Below, piece after piece: positions 8,650-16,602 of a DNA stretch of 64,000 bases. The stretch lies in contig NZ_JAUZEE010000001.1 in assembly GCF_030705305.1 (NCBI RefSeq), forward strand, positions 558,001-622,000, in the 5' to 3' direction. The notes beneath the pieces were generated by a model that made no database searches, was not told where the DNA came from, and was given only the letters and a program-made list of their open reading frames with translations. The stretch's first letter is position 1. Each line of letters starts with the position of its first letter. Source of the stretch: Leptothrix discophora. GTDB taxonomy: Bacteria; Pseudomonadota; Gammaproteobacteria; Burkholderiales; Burkholderiaceae_C. Position numbers and translations under genes: made by a program.

Positions 8650-9488
8650 CGGTCGAGGCTGTCGGTGCGGACCTCGAACGGCGCTTCGGTGGTCTGCGGC
8701 GGCTCTGGGGCGACGGCGGCTACGAGGCTGTGCGCCGTGCGCGCGTCGCGGTGATCGGCATCGGGGGCGTCGGCTCCTGGGCGGCGGAGGCGCTGGCGCG
8801 CTGCGGCGTGGCGCAGCTGGTGCTGGTCGACCTGGACCAGATCGGCGAGTCCAACATCAACCGGCAGATCCAGGCGCTCGGAAGCAGCGTCGGCGCGGCG
8901 AAGGTCGACGTGATGGCGGCGCGGGTTCGCGACATCCACCCTGGCTGCGATGTGCACGCCGTCGAGCAGTTCGCGGAGGAGGGCAACTGGCCCGGCCTGC
9001 TGCGCGGTGCTGTCGACATCGTGATCGACGCCTGTGACCAGGGACGCGCCAAGTTGCTGCTGGCGCGCTGGTCACGCGATGCCGGCGTGCCGATGGTGAC
9101 GGTCGGCGCGGCCGGCGGCAAGACGCAGCCGCAGCGGGTGCGCGTCGCCGATCTGGCGCAGGTCACGCACGACCCCCTGCTGGCGCGACTGCGGCAGCAA
9201 CTGCGCAAGTCGATTGGCGCGTCCGGGCCGATCGGCGCGAACGAACGGCTGGGGCTGATCTGCGTCTATTCCGAGGAGGCGGTCGCCTTGCCATCGACCG
9301 GAGACGACGCCTGCAGCACCGACGGCAGCTTGAACTGCCACGGCTATGGTTCGACCGTCGCCGTCACCGCCACCTTCGGCATGACAGCCGCCGAAGCGGC
9401 GCTCGCCCACCTTCGGGCGCGTCGCGGCGTCCTCACCGAGGCACAGGGAGAGCGTGCGAGGCCCTGTGTCAGCACCCCCCTTGCGTGA
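8646..9488 (+). CDS. tcdA: tRNA threonylcarbamoyladenosine dehydratase TcdA (CsdL)
   Basis: TcdA is an E1-like ATP-dependent enzyme that cyclises t6A37 of tRNA to ct6A; in E. coli it works with the CsdA/CsdE cysteine desulfurase pair. The 280 aa product has the ThiF/MoeB fold: the ATP-binding VAVIGIGGVGSWAAEALARCG, VDLDQIGESNINRQIQALGSSVG with the catalytic Arg/Asn, and the DACDQGRAKLLL and VGAAGGKTQPQ motifs. DPLLARLRQQLRK followed by ICVYSEE is typical of TcdA. The ATG at 8646 overlaps the transporter stop, and RRFGGLRRLWGDGGYEAVRRARV matches the family N-terminus, which supports this start. Confidence 0.93.
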   Translation: MTVEAVGADLERRFGGLRRLWGDGGYEAVRRARVAVIGIGGVGSWAAEALARCGVAQLVLVDLDQIGESNINRQIQALGSSVGAAKVDVMAARVRDIHPGCDVHAVEQFAEEGNWPGLLRGAVDIVIDACDQGRAKLLLARWSRDAGVPMVTVGAAGGKTQPQRVRVADLAQVTHDPLLARLRQQLRKSIGASGPIGANERLGLICVYSEEAVALPSTGDDACSTDGSLNCHGYGSTVAVTATFGMTAAEAALAHLRARRGVLTEAQGERARPCVSTPLA

Positions 9489-9510
9489 ACCAAAAAGAAT
9501 TGCCTATAAT
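9481..9510 (+). promoter_or_regulatory. Promoter with consensus TATAAT before the tRNA-Lys genes
   Basis: A perfect -10 (TATAAT, 9505-9510) lies 18 nt downstream of TTGCGT (9481-9486), which overlaps the last tcdA codons. It would drive the 9.51-10.0 kb region, either a non-coding RNA or a long precursor of the two lysine tRNAs. Confidence 0.7.
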
Positions 9511-9827
9511 CTTTGGCTTTCCTGGATGCACTGGGCAAAGCACAAACCGACAGAGCCGCGAACCGTATCCGAGCAGGGATGCATGACGGGATTCAGGTCG
9601 GAAGGTGTGAAGGCCGGTGCCAGGTAACTGAGTTGCAATTTTCGACGTCGGTCCACGAATGTGGCATCGGGTCTTGAAGGTTGCTGGTTTAGTTGAAGGC
9701 TCCGGGAAGACTCTGACGAGAGTATCGGCAAGATGAACCGAAGTCTTGCCGATACTCCCCGAGACCATTGGCTGGTACCCGTGTCCTCGGACCGGGTTGG
9801 CCAGGGTGGCGAGTGAAAAGTAGGGGC
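9511..9827 (+). other. Unassigned non-coding stretch with strong hairpin
   Basis: About 317 nt lie between the promoter and the first tRNA-Lys, with visibly lower GC than the neighbouring genes. No convincing reading frame exists on either strand. A perfect 14-bp stem (9720-9733 with 9744-9757, arms containing TATCGGCAAGA) with a 10-nt loop stands out. It has no T tract, so it is not a classical terminator. I could not match the stretch to 6S RNA, RNase P RNA, tmRNA or 4.5S RNA by their conserved motifs. It may be a tRNA precursor leader or an unrecognised structured RNA. Confidence 0.5.
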
Positions 9828-9903
9828 GGGTTGTTAGCTCAGTCGGTAGAGCAGCGGACTTTTAATCCGTTGGTCGCGTGTTCGAGTCACGCACAACCCA
9901 CCA
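9828..9903 (+). tRNA. tRNA-Lys (anticodon UUU)
   Basis: A complete cloverleaf of 76 nt with encoded CCA: acceptor GGGTTGT pairs with ACAACCC, the D arm is AGCTCAGTCGGTAGAGC, the anticodon loop CTTTTAA gives UUU, and the T loop is TTCGAGT. The tRNA-Lys(CUU) gene follows 26 nt downstream. Confidence 0.98.
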
Positions 9904-9929
9904 AAACAGTGTTATGATCTAGTTCTTTC

Positions 9930-10005
9930 GGGCTCTTAGCTCAGTTGGTAGAGCAGCGGACTCTTAATCCGTTGGTCGAGTGTTCGAGTCACTCAGGGCC
10001 CACCA
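9930..10005 (+). tRNA. tRNA-Lys (anticodon CUU)
   Basis: A 76-nt cloverleaf with encoded CCA: acceptor GGGCTCT pairs with AGGGCCC (one G-U pair), and the anticodon loop CTCTTAA gives CUU. It is nearly identical to the preceding tRNA-Lys(UUU) in the D arm and anticodon stem, suggesting an old tandem duplication. Confidence 0.98.
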
Positions 10006-10012
10006 ACATTGG

Positions 10013-10045
10013 AAGCCTCCTGGTTCTCACCAGGAGGCTTTTTTC
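10013..10045 (+). terminator. Intrinsic terminator of the tRNA-Lys operon
   Basis: An 11-bp GC-rich stem (AGCCTCCTGGT and ACCAGGAGGCT) is followed directly by a run of T residues, 8 nt after the second tRNA. Confidence 0.95.
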
Positions 10046-10096
10046 TTTGTCAGGCGACCCGCAAGGTCGGTGGTGATTCCGATGACTGGATCAGCA

Positions 10097-10128
10097 GCCT
10101 GCAAGTTTATTTATATTTCGTTGCAGGC
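10097..10128. promoter_or_regulatory. Inverted repeat with AT-rich core upstream of the TonB-dependent receptor
   Basis: GCCTGCAA (10097-10104) and TTGCAGGC (10121-10128) form a perfect 8-bp inverted repeat around a 16-nt, strongly AT-rich centre that is unusual in this GC-rich DNA. It lies about 120 nt before the likely receptor start, so it may be an operator or promoter for the TonB locus. It does not match the Fur consensus. Confidence 0.4.
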
Positions 10129-10251
10129 AAACGACAAACCGCGATAAGCCAAGCATTGCTTCTGGCGCACCGGCGAGTGGGGACCGTCCGCACGCATGCG
10201 ATTGATGTCGACAATGACCGTTTACAGGTCAGGTCAACCCTTCAATCGCGC

Positions 10252-13128
10252 ATGCCCAGACGCCAGCAGGAACCAGCGAGCCCGTCGCACGACGCTGCAC
10301 GCCCCAAGACACGAACAGCCACACGAACAGCCCTGCAACCCCAGGGATTGCGCGACGATGGCCGTTGTCCACCATGGCGCGCATGCCTCATCGCGCTGGC
10401 CTTGCCTTGTGTCGGTGGCACAGCCTGGGCCGCCGACGCAGCGTCTGACGAGTCCCCCCTGGCAGTGGCGTCGCAGTCTCGGCTAGAGCGTGTCGAGATC
10501 ACCGGCAGCCTGCTTCGTGTGACCGATCCCGACAGCGCCGCGCCGATCACCGTGATTCGTGCGTCCGACTTGCGCCAACGGGGCGTGAGCACGCTGGCGC
10601 ACGCCTTGGCCACGGTCGCGGCCAGCCAGTCGCGCCTGGACCTGTCCGACAACGTCGGCAACGTCAGCGGTGGCAAGGCCGAGATCGACCTGCGCGGTCT
10701 GGGTGCGGCGATCGGCTCGGGAGCCTCGCGAACGCTGGTCCTGCTTGACGGCCGCCGGCTCGTCAACCATCCGTTTGACGGTGCTGCGGTGGATCTCTAC
10801 GGCATCCCGCTCGCAGCCGTAGACCGCATCGAGGTTCTGCGCGACGGTGCTTCAGCCATCTATGGTGCCGATGCCATCGGCGGCGTCGTCAACGTCGTGC
10901 TTCGACGCGACCTGAGCCGACAGGAAGTCGCCGTGGAGGCGCAAGGTTCGACCCGTGGTGGCGGCCTGGTGCGACGCTTTTCGCTGGCCGGGGGAGGGCA
11001 GGGTGGTGCCGATGCGCCGGGCGCCGAACCCGCCTGGCAATGGATGCATGCGCTGGACTTGCGCGACCAGCAGCGCCTGGCGGCCAACCGCCGTGCCGCC
11101 TCGCGCACCGGCGTCCTGCTGGGCGACACCGATCGCCTGACCAGCTCGACGTCCTTTCCAGGCTCCATCAACGGCTACGACCCGGCCTATCCGGACTGCG
11201 CACCGCCGGCCTCCGTCGCCGGCACACAGAGCTTTTGCCAGTTCGACACGGCCGCCTTCGTCGACGCGATCCCGGCCAACCAGCAGCGACTCGCCTTGTT
11301 TCGGGCCGAGCGTCGACTCGACGCGCAGTGGATGCTGTCGGCCGAACACCTGTGGTCTCGCCAGCACGTGCTGGCCAACAGCGGTGCCGCGCCGGCTGCC
11401 CACTACCTGCGCAGCGGCACGCCCTTCCTGTCCAGCCTGCCAGCAGGTTTCGAAGGCACGGTGCCGGACCTCTACGGGCCGGACCCGACCGTCGAGTTGC
11501 CTGGCGGCGTTGTCTACTGGCGTGAACTGGCCGCCGGCCCGCGCATCCGGTCGTCGACCACCTACGGTGCCCGCAGCCTGCTGGGCTTGCGCGGCGAGCT
11601 GGCCGGCGGCTGGACGATCGAGAGCGGACTGGGCCGAGCCAGCAGCCGCAGCAGCGAGCGCGTGCGACGCGGCTACGTCGACGACGGCGTGATCCAGCAA
11701 GGCGTCTGGGACGGCCTGATCAACCCGTTCGGTCCGCAGACCGTGGCCGGGCAGCAGGCGATCGATGCGGCGCAGCGCGACGGCGAGGTCCAGCGCGGCC
11801 GGGCCAGCACGGACCTGGTCGACGTGCGCGTGCGGGGCGACCTGGCGCAGACCCGACACGGACCGATCGCTGCCGCCTTCGGTGCCGAGCACCGGCGCGA
11901 ACGCTTGTCCTTCGCGGTGGCCGATCTCGCGGCGGCATTGCCCAGCCTGGGCCTGGATCCCGGCGCCGACACCCAGGGGGCACGACGCGTCAATGCCGTC
12001 CATGCGGAAGTGCAGTGGCCGCTGTCTGAACGGCTGGACCTGACCACCGCCGTGCGCGTCGACCGCTACAGCGACATCGGCAGCGCCTTCAGCCCCAAGG
12101 CTGCCTTGCGCTGGCGGGCGCTGCCGAACTGGACCCTGCGCGGCAGCGTGGGCACCGGCTTCCGGCCGGCCACGCTCTATGACCTGCACCGACCTTCGGC
12201 GCTCGGCTTTTCCGCTGACAGCCACGATGACCCGGTCTATTGCCCGGGCGGCACGGCGGCGGCGGGCATGTCGCCCGGCGATGCGCAGAACGCCTGCGGC
12301 GTGCAGTTCCAGACCCGCAGCGTCGGCCCGGCCGCGAACGGCCAGCCGCTCGACAGCCTGGCACCGGAGCGCTCGCGGCAGTTCACGCTCGGCAGTCTCT
12401 GGGCACCGCTGCCGACGCTCAGCGTCTCGCTCGATTACTGGCACATCCTGCTGCGCAACGTCATCGGCGCCTTGCCCGACGGTGCGGTGTTCGACGACCC
12501 GACCCGCTACGGCGCGCGCATCGTGCGCTGCAGCCAGTTGCCCGCCGGTGCCGGATCGGGGCTGCGGCGCGAGGACTTTCCGGCTTGCCTGAGCAGTGGC
12601 ATCGATGCCATCGCCTATGTCGACCTGCCGACGCAGAACCTCGGTTCCCTGCGCACCCAGGGGCTGGACCTGGGCGTGCAATGGCTGATCTCGCGGGGTC
12701 CGTCCGGGCGCTGGAGTGCTCGCATCGAAGGCACGCGCGTGCTCGGCCACCGCTACCAGCGTGAACCCGGCGGCGCGTTTCAGGACGCCGTCGGTGTTTA
12801 CGGTGATGACGCCCCAGTGTTCCGCTGGCAGCACCTGGCCAGCCTGAACTGGGCGCACGAGGCCTGGGCGGTCAGCTGGTCACAGCGCTACCGATCGGGC
12901 TACCGCGACCAGGTCGAGACCCGCCATGTGGGGGCCGACATCACCCACGATCTGGGGGTTCAATGGCGCTGGTCCGAGACCTGGCTCACGACCTTCACGG
13001 TGCGCAACGTGTTCGACCGCGATCCGCCGTTGAGCCTCCAGTCGCGCTCGTTCCAGGCTGGCTATGATCCGCGCTTCGCCGACCCGGCCGGGCGCATGTT
13101 CGGTCTCCAGGTGTCGGCCAGCTTCTGA
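10252..13128 (+). CDS. TonB-dependent outer-membrane receptor
   Basis: A 958 aa (from this start) ligand-gated porin that takes up a scarce ligand with energy from TonB. After a long basic N-terminus comes a hydrophobic signal stretch (CLIALALPCVGGTAWAADA), then the plug domain beginning RLERVEITGSLL with ITVIRASDLRQRGVSTLAHAL, VLLDGRRLVNHPF and IEVLRDGASAIYGADAIGGVVNVVLRRD. The beta-barrel follows, with TLRGSVGTGFRPATLYDL, ERSRQFTLGSLW and the C-terminal DPAGRMFGLQVSASF ending in Phe. The substrate is not predictable. The start is uncertain: the frame is open from about 10009, the ATG at 10252 leaves about 45 residues before the signal, and a TTG at 10348 would give a normal signal peptide. 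The energising genes exbB-exbD-exbD-tonB follow 68 nt downstream, suggesting one dedicated uptake unit. Confidence 0.9.
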   Translation: MPRRQQEPASPSHDAARPKTRTATRTALQPQGLRDDGRCPPWRACLIALALPCVGGTAWAADAASDESPLAVASQSRLERVEITGSLLRVTDPDSAAPITVIRASDLRQRGVSTLAHALATVAASQSRLDLSDNVGNVSGGKAEIDLRGLGAAIGSGASRTLVLLDGRRLVNHPFDGAAVDLYGIPLAAVDRIEVLRDGASAIYGADAIGGVVNVVLRRDLSRQEVAVEAQGSTRGGGLVRRFSLAGGGQGGADAPGAEPAWQWMHALDLRDQQRLAANRRAASRTGVLLGDTDRLTSSTSFPGSINGYDPAYPDCAPPASVAGTQSFCQFDTAAFVDAIPANQQRLALFRAERRLDAQWMLSAEHLWSRQHVLANSGAAPAAHYLRSGTPFLSSLPAGFEGTVPDLYGPDPTVELPGGVVYWRELAAGPRIRSSTTYGARSLLGLRGELAGGWTIESGLGRASSRSSERVRRGYVDDGVIQQGVWDGLINPFGPQTVAGQQAIDAAQRDGEVQRGRASTDLVDVRVRGDLAQTRHGPIAAAFGAEHRRERLSFAVADLAAALPSLGLDPGADTQGARRVNAVHAEVQWPLSERLDLTTAVRVDRYSDIGSAFSPKAALRWRALPNWTLRGSVGTGFRPATLYDLHRPSALGFSADSHDDPVYCPGGTAAAGMSPGDAQNACGVQFQTRSVGPAANGQPLDSLAPERSRQFTLGSLWAPLPTLSVSLDYWHILLRNVIGALPDGAVFDDPTRYGARIVRCSQLPAGAGSGLRREDFPACLSSGIDAIAYVDLPTQNLGSLRTQGLDLGVQWLISRGPSGRWSARIEGTRVLGHRYQREPGGAFQDAVGVYGDDAPVFRWQHLASLNWAHEAWAVSWSQRYRSGYRDQVETRHVGADITHDLGVQWRWSETWLTTFTVRNVFDRDPPLSLQSRSFQAGYDPRFADPAGRMFGLQVSASF

Positions 13129-13196
13129 CCACCGGGCCTGCGATCCGGTCCGCCGATGGCGGCGTCGCGGGTGCCAGCCAGCGACAAGAGGACGAC

Positions 13197-14078
13197 ATGA
13201 CGGGTCTGCCCCAGACGGCGTGTGCAATGCCTGCCTACCAGCCCCAAGTAGCTCAGCGACTGAGCCTGCGTGACGAGCAACGGCGCAGCATCGCGCACCG
13301 CACGCGCCTCGTGCTGATCGGCGTTTCCGCGCAGCTGGCCGCATGGGCCGCGCAGGCGCAGGCCGCCAGCGACGCGGTCGCCACGACCCTCGCGGCGCCG
13401 GTGGCGGCCGCCGTCGTCGAGAACCCCTACGGTCTGGCCGCGCTGTGGGCGGGCAGCGACGTCGTCGCCAAGGTCGTGCTGCTGATGCTGGTCGTGATGT
13501 CGATCGGAAGCTGGTACGTGATCGTCACCAAGTTCATCGAGCAGAACCGGCTCGGTCGCCATGCCCGCCAGGCCCGGGACAGCTTCTGGTCGGCCGCCGA
13601 CCTGCAGCAGGGCACCGAGGCGCTCGATCCGGTCAGCCCCTTCCGCGAGCTGGCCCGGTCCGGTGCCGAGGCAACCCGCAAGCATGACGGCCTGCTCGGC
13701 CAGATCGACCTCAACACCTGGGTGACGATGTCGATCCAGCGCGCCATCGAACGCATCAACAGCCGCATGCAGGGCGGCCTGGCCTTCCTGGCGACGGTCG
13801 GCTCGACAGCGCCGTTCGTCGGCCTGTTCGGCACCGTCTGGGGCATCTACCACGCGCTGACCGCGATCGGCGTGGCAGGCCAGGCCTCGATCGACAAGGT
13901 CGCCGGCCCGGTCGGCGAGGCGCTGATCATGACCGCCATCGGCCTGGCCGTCGCGGTTCCGGCGGTGCTGGGCTACAACTGGCTGGTCCGGCGCAACAAG
14001 GCCGCGATGGACGAGGTCCGCGGCTTCGCCGGCGACCTGCATGCGGTGCTGCTGGCGCAGGCCGGTTCGGCACGCTGA
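13197..14078 (+). CDS. exbB: ExbB/TolQ-family proton channel subunit
   Basis: ExbB forms the pentameric inner-membrane stator that, with ExbD, uses the proton gradient to drive TonB. The 293 aa protein has a long N-terminal part that includes a signal-like hydrophobic segment (LVLIGVSAQLAAWAAQAQA), as in ExbB proteins with a cleavable leader. The three MotA/TolQ/ExbB helices follow: KVVLLMLVVMSIGSWYVIV, then LAFLATVGSTAPFVGLFGTVWGIYHAL, then ALIMTAIGLAVAVPAVLGYNW. The GLFGTVWGI and IGLAVAVPAV motifs carry the conserved Thr residues of the proton path. The genetic neighbours, a TonB-dependent receptor and tonB, favour ExbB over TolQ. Confidence 0.95.
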   Translation: MTGLPQTACAMPAYQPQVAQRLSLRDEQRRSIAHRTRLVLIGVSAQLAAWAAQAQAASDAVATTLAAPVAAAVVENPYGLAALWAGSDVVAKVVLLMLVVMSIGSWYVIVTKFIEQNRLGRHARQARDSFWSAADLQQGTEALDPVSPFRELARSGAEATRKHDGLLGQIDLNTWVTMSIQRAIERINSRMQGGLAFLATVGSTAPFVGLFGTVWGIYHALTAIGVAGQASIDKVAGPVGEALIMTAIGLAVAVPAVLGYNWLVRRNKAAMDEVRGFAGDLHAVLLAQAGSAR

Positions 14079-14136
14079 CATCGTGTCCATCGACCGGATG
14101 CCCGTGTTGATCGACCCTCCAGCCTGAACCGTCACC

Positions 14137-14577
14137 ATGGCCCTGCAACTGCCCGCCAGCGGGTTCGACGGCACCGAGGACGACGCCGAGGTGATCGCCG
14201 CCATCAACACCACGCCGCTGGTCGACGTGATGCTGGTGCTGCTCATCATCTTCCTGATCACCATCCCGGTCGTGAACCTGTCCTCGCCGGTGGTGCTGCC
14301 CAAGGAGCGCAACCAGCCGCGCCAGAGCCAGCCCGACACGATCGTCGTGTCGGTCGATGCGCGTGGCGGCCTGCACTGGTTCGACCAGCCGCTCAAGGAC
14401 CGAGACGCGCTGCTGGCGCGGTTGCGCGAGGTGGCCACGCGCCAGCCACAGCCGGAGGTGCACCTGCGCGGCGATGCCGCCGCGCGCTACGCGATGGTTG
14501 CGCCGGTGCTGCAGGCCTGCACCCTGACCGGCATCGCCAAGGTGTCCTTCATCACCGAACCGCCGCCGCGCAACTGA
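14137..14577 (+). CDS. exbD: ExbD/TolR-family protein (first copy)
   Basis: ExbD partners ExbB; its single transmembrane helix carries the Asp that is protonated. The 146 aa product has the family signature INTTPLVDVMLVLLIIFLITIP near residues 25-46, where the Asp of PLVDVMLVLL is the key residue, followed by a periplasmic domain ending KVSFITEPPPRN. It sits 58 nt after exbB and 10 nt before a second, divergent exbD. Two unequal ExbD proteins beside one ExbB suggest a heteromeric motor (inference). Confidence 0.95.
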   Translation: MALQLPASGFDGTEDDAEVIAAINTTPLVDVMLVLLIIFLITIPVVNLSSPVVLPKERNQPRQSQPDTIVVSVDARGGLHWFDQPLKDRDALLARLREVATRQPQPEVHLRGDAAARYAMVAPVLQACTLTGIAKVSFITEPPPRN

Positions 14578-14587
14578 GGCCACGGAC

Positions 14588-15013
14588 ATGGCGATGACTC
14601 CGCTGGGTGGATCGGGTGACGACGACGCGCCGATCATGGACATCAACACCACGCCGCTGATCGACGTGATGCTGGTGCTGCTGGTCATGCTGATCATCAC
14701 CATCCCGATCCAGCTGCATGCGGTGGACCTGCGCCTGCCGGTGTCGAAGACGCCGGCGACGCAGACGCCGCCGGTGCCGATCCAGCTGCGCATCGAGGCC
14801 GACGACACGATGCGCTGGAACGGCGAGCCGCTGGCCGACCGCGCCGAGTTGCAGCGCCGCATGCTCGACGCAGCCGCCCAGGTGCCGGTCTTGCCCTTGC
14901 GCATCGAGGCCGATGGCCGCGCCAGCTACGGCGCGCTGGCCGGCGTGATGGTCGCGGCCGACCAGGCCGGGCTGAAGCAACTGGGCGTGTCCAGCACGCC
15001 GGTCGGACCATGA
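14588..15013 (+). CDS. exbD: ExbD/TolR-family protein (second copy)
   Basis: A second 141 aa ExbD-like protein with DINTTPLIDVMLVLLVMLIITIPIQ as its membrane segment, again keeping the conserved Asp. The periplasmic part (LRIEADDTMRWNGEPLADRAEL, LPLRIEADGRASYGALAGVM) is clearly different from that of the first copy, so this is not a recent duplication. Its stop overlaps the tonB start by 4 nt, so these two are the most tightly coupled members of the operon. Confidence 0.94.
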   Translation: MAMTPLGGSGDDDAPIMDINTTPLIDVMLVLLVMLIITIPIQLHAVDLRLPVSKTPATQTPPVPIQLRIEADDTMRWNGEPLADRAELQRRMLDAAAQVPVLPLRIEADGRASYGALAGVMVAADQAGLKQLGVSSTPVGP

Positions 15014-15789
15014 CGGGCGACGCCGCGCAACACCCGGCCGGTCTCGGCGCCTTCCGCGACGCACCGGCCAGCGAGGAGCGCCGCACGCGCCGCGTCGGCC
15101 TGGCGCTCGTGGTGGGCGCGCATCTCCTGATGGGCTGGTGGCTGCTGCAGCCCACGCTGCGCGAGGCACCGGCCAGGCTGAAGGCGATCGAGGCGGCGAT
15201 CCTCGATGCGCCGCCACCTCCTCCACCACCGCCACCGCCGCCGCCGCCCGCCCGGCTGGTCGAGACACCGAGGCCGGCGGCCCCCACGCCCGCACCGCCG
15301 CCACCGAGGTCGCAACCTCCGGCGCAGCCGCCCGCACCCGTCCCGACGCCGCTGCCCGAGGTCCGCCCGATCGAGCCGGTCCCGGTGCCGGCTGCGCCTC
15401 CGGCGGCACCGGTCCAGCCGCCCGCGCCGCCACCGGTTACCGCGCCTGCACCCGCGCCCGCACCCGTTGCGGCGCCCTCGCCAGCGCCCGCAACGCCACC
15501 GGCACCCGCCTCCCGGCCGGCCTCGTCCGAGGTCGCCGTGGTCTGCCCAGGCTACCGGCGCATCCTCGAGACCTCGCTGGCCGACGAGTGGAACCGCGTG
15601 GGCATCACCGGCGTCGTCGAGGTGCTGATCAAGGTGCGCGGCAACCAGATCGTTGACGTGCAGGCCCTGTCCGGACCGAAGGAATACCACCGCGCGGTGC
15701 AGCGCGCCGTGCGCCGCTTCAAGTGCAGCGTCGACGGTGCCGACGAGCGCGACGTGCGTCTCGAGGTGAGCTTCCGCGAGACCGGCTGA
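15010..15789 (+). CDS. tonB: TonB-family energy transducer
   Basis: TonB is anchored in the inner membrane, spans the periplasm with a Pro-rich region and contacts the TonB box of receptors. The 259 aa product has a membrane anchor near residues 33-50 (VGLALVVGAHLLMGWWLL), a very Pro/Ala-rich stretch from about residue 65 to 175 that includes thirteen consecutive prolines, and a C-terminal TonB domain (CPGYRRILETSLADEWNR, GVVEVLIKVRGNQIVDVQAL, VRLEVSFRETG). The classical YP motif is replaced by CPGYRR. It ends the receptor operon and is convergent with efp. Confidence 0.92.
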   Translation: MTGDAAQHPAGLGAFRDAPASEERRTRRVGLALVVGAHLLMGWWLLQPTLREAPARLKAIEAAILDAPPPPPPPPPPPPPARLVETPRPAAPTPAPPPPRSQPPAQPPAPVPTPLPEVRPIEPVPVPAAPPAAPVQPPAPPPVTAPAPAPAPVAAPSPAPATPPAPASRPASSEVAVVCPGYRRILETSLADEWNRVGITGVVEVLIKVRGNQIVDVQALSGPKEYHRAVQRAVRRFKCSVDGADERDVRLEVSFRETG

Positions 15790-15820
15790 GGCGGTCGGGC
15801 CAGCCTGGTGCGGACATGAA

Positions 15821-15844
15821 AAAGGCGCCTCGGAAGGCGCCTTT
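15821..15844. terminator. Bidirectional terminator between tonB and efp
   Basis: A 9-bp stem (AAAGGCGCC and GGCGCCTTT) with a short loop lies between the convergent tonB and efp. A-rich and T-rich ends on both sides allow it to work in both directions. Confidence 0.85.
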
Positions 15845-15866
15845 CAGTCGGACCTGAAGCGGTCGA

Positions 15867-16421
15867 TCAGACGCGCTTGCGGTACTCGTGGGTGCGGGTG
15901 TCGATCTCGATCTTGTCGCCCTGGGCGACGAAGATGGGCACAGGGATCTCGAATCCGGTGGAGATCTTCGCGGGCTTCAGGACCTTGCCCGAGGTGTCGC
16001 CCTTGACGGCAGGCTCGGTCCAGGTCACTTCGCGGACCAGCGAGGTCGGCAGTTCGACCGAGATCGCCTTGCCGTCGTAGAACACGACCTCGGCCTGCAT
16101 GCCGTCTTCCAGGTAGCTGATCGCGTCGCCCATGTTCTCGGCCTCGACCTCGAACTGGTTGAACTCGGTGTCCATGAAGACATACATCGGGTCGGCGAAG
16201 TAGGAGTAGGTGCACTCCTTCTTGTCCAGGATGACCTGGTCCATCTTGTCGTCGGCCTTGAAGACGACTTCCGTGCCGGAGTTGTTCAGCAGGCTCTTGA
16301 GCTTCATGCGCACGGTCGCGGCATTGCGGCCACCGCGGCTGTATTCGGTACGGAGCACGACCATCGGGTCCTTGCCCTGCATGATCACGTTGCCGGCGCG
16401 GATTTCCTGTGCAATCTTCAT
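15867..16421 (-). CDS. efp: Elongation factor P (Arg32 type)
   Basis: EF-P binds between the P and E sites of the ribosome and rescues stalling at consecutive prolines. The 184 aa length is exact for the family. The loop that reaches the peptidyl-transferase centre reads [19 protein letters not shown], placing Arg at residue 32, the form that is rhamnosylated by EarP rather than lysylated. The C-terminal [20 protein letters not shown] and [17 protein letters not shown] are typical. earP lies directly upstream on the same strand, so modifier and target are probably an operon. The ATG at 16421 ([13 protein letters not shown]) matches the conserved start. Confidence 0.97.
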   Translation of the reverse strand: MKIAQEIRAGNVIMQGKDPMVVLRTEYSRGGRNAATVRMKLKSLLNNSGTEVVFKADDKMDQVILDKKECTYSYFADPMYVFMDTEFNQFEVEAENMGDAISYLEDGMQAEVVFYDGKAISVELPTSLVREVTWTEPAVKGDTSGKVLKPAKISTGFEIPVPIFVAQGDKIEIDTRTHEYRKRV

Positions 16422-16602
16422 CTCGGTATCCCAGTTTCCCAGTTGTCTTGGCGGTCGTCGCGGCCCCCGCAGGGTGTTCAGGTGCCGGCCCAGAGGCGTC
16501 AGAGGGTCTTTCGAGCGCCTCGGTGTCCGTGGTCTGCGCAGGGAAAACAGGGGATCGGGCTCGACCACAAGGGGCCCGGGACCCTGCGCAAAGCCCGTGA
16601 TT

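Noticed and set aside
9469..9768. 99-codon minus-strand frame in the gap before tRNA-Lys
   Set aside because: No ribosome-binding site, no motif, and it runs across the strong promoter and the tcdA end.
9511..9827. 6S RNA, RNase P RNA, tmRNA or 4.5S RNA
   Set aside because: The conserved motifs of these RNAs (for example the RNase P GAGGAAAGTCC or the SRP loop) were not found; one AGGTCGGAAG segment is only superficially like 4.5S RNA.
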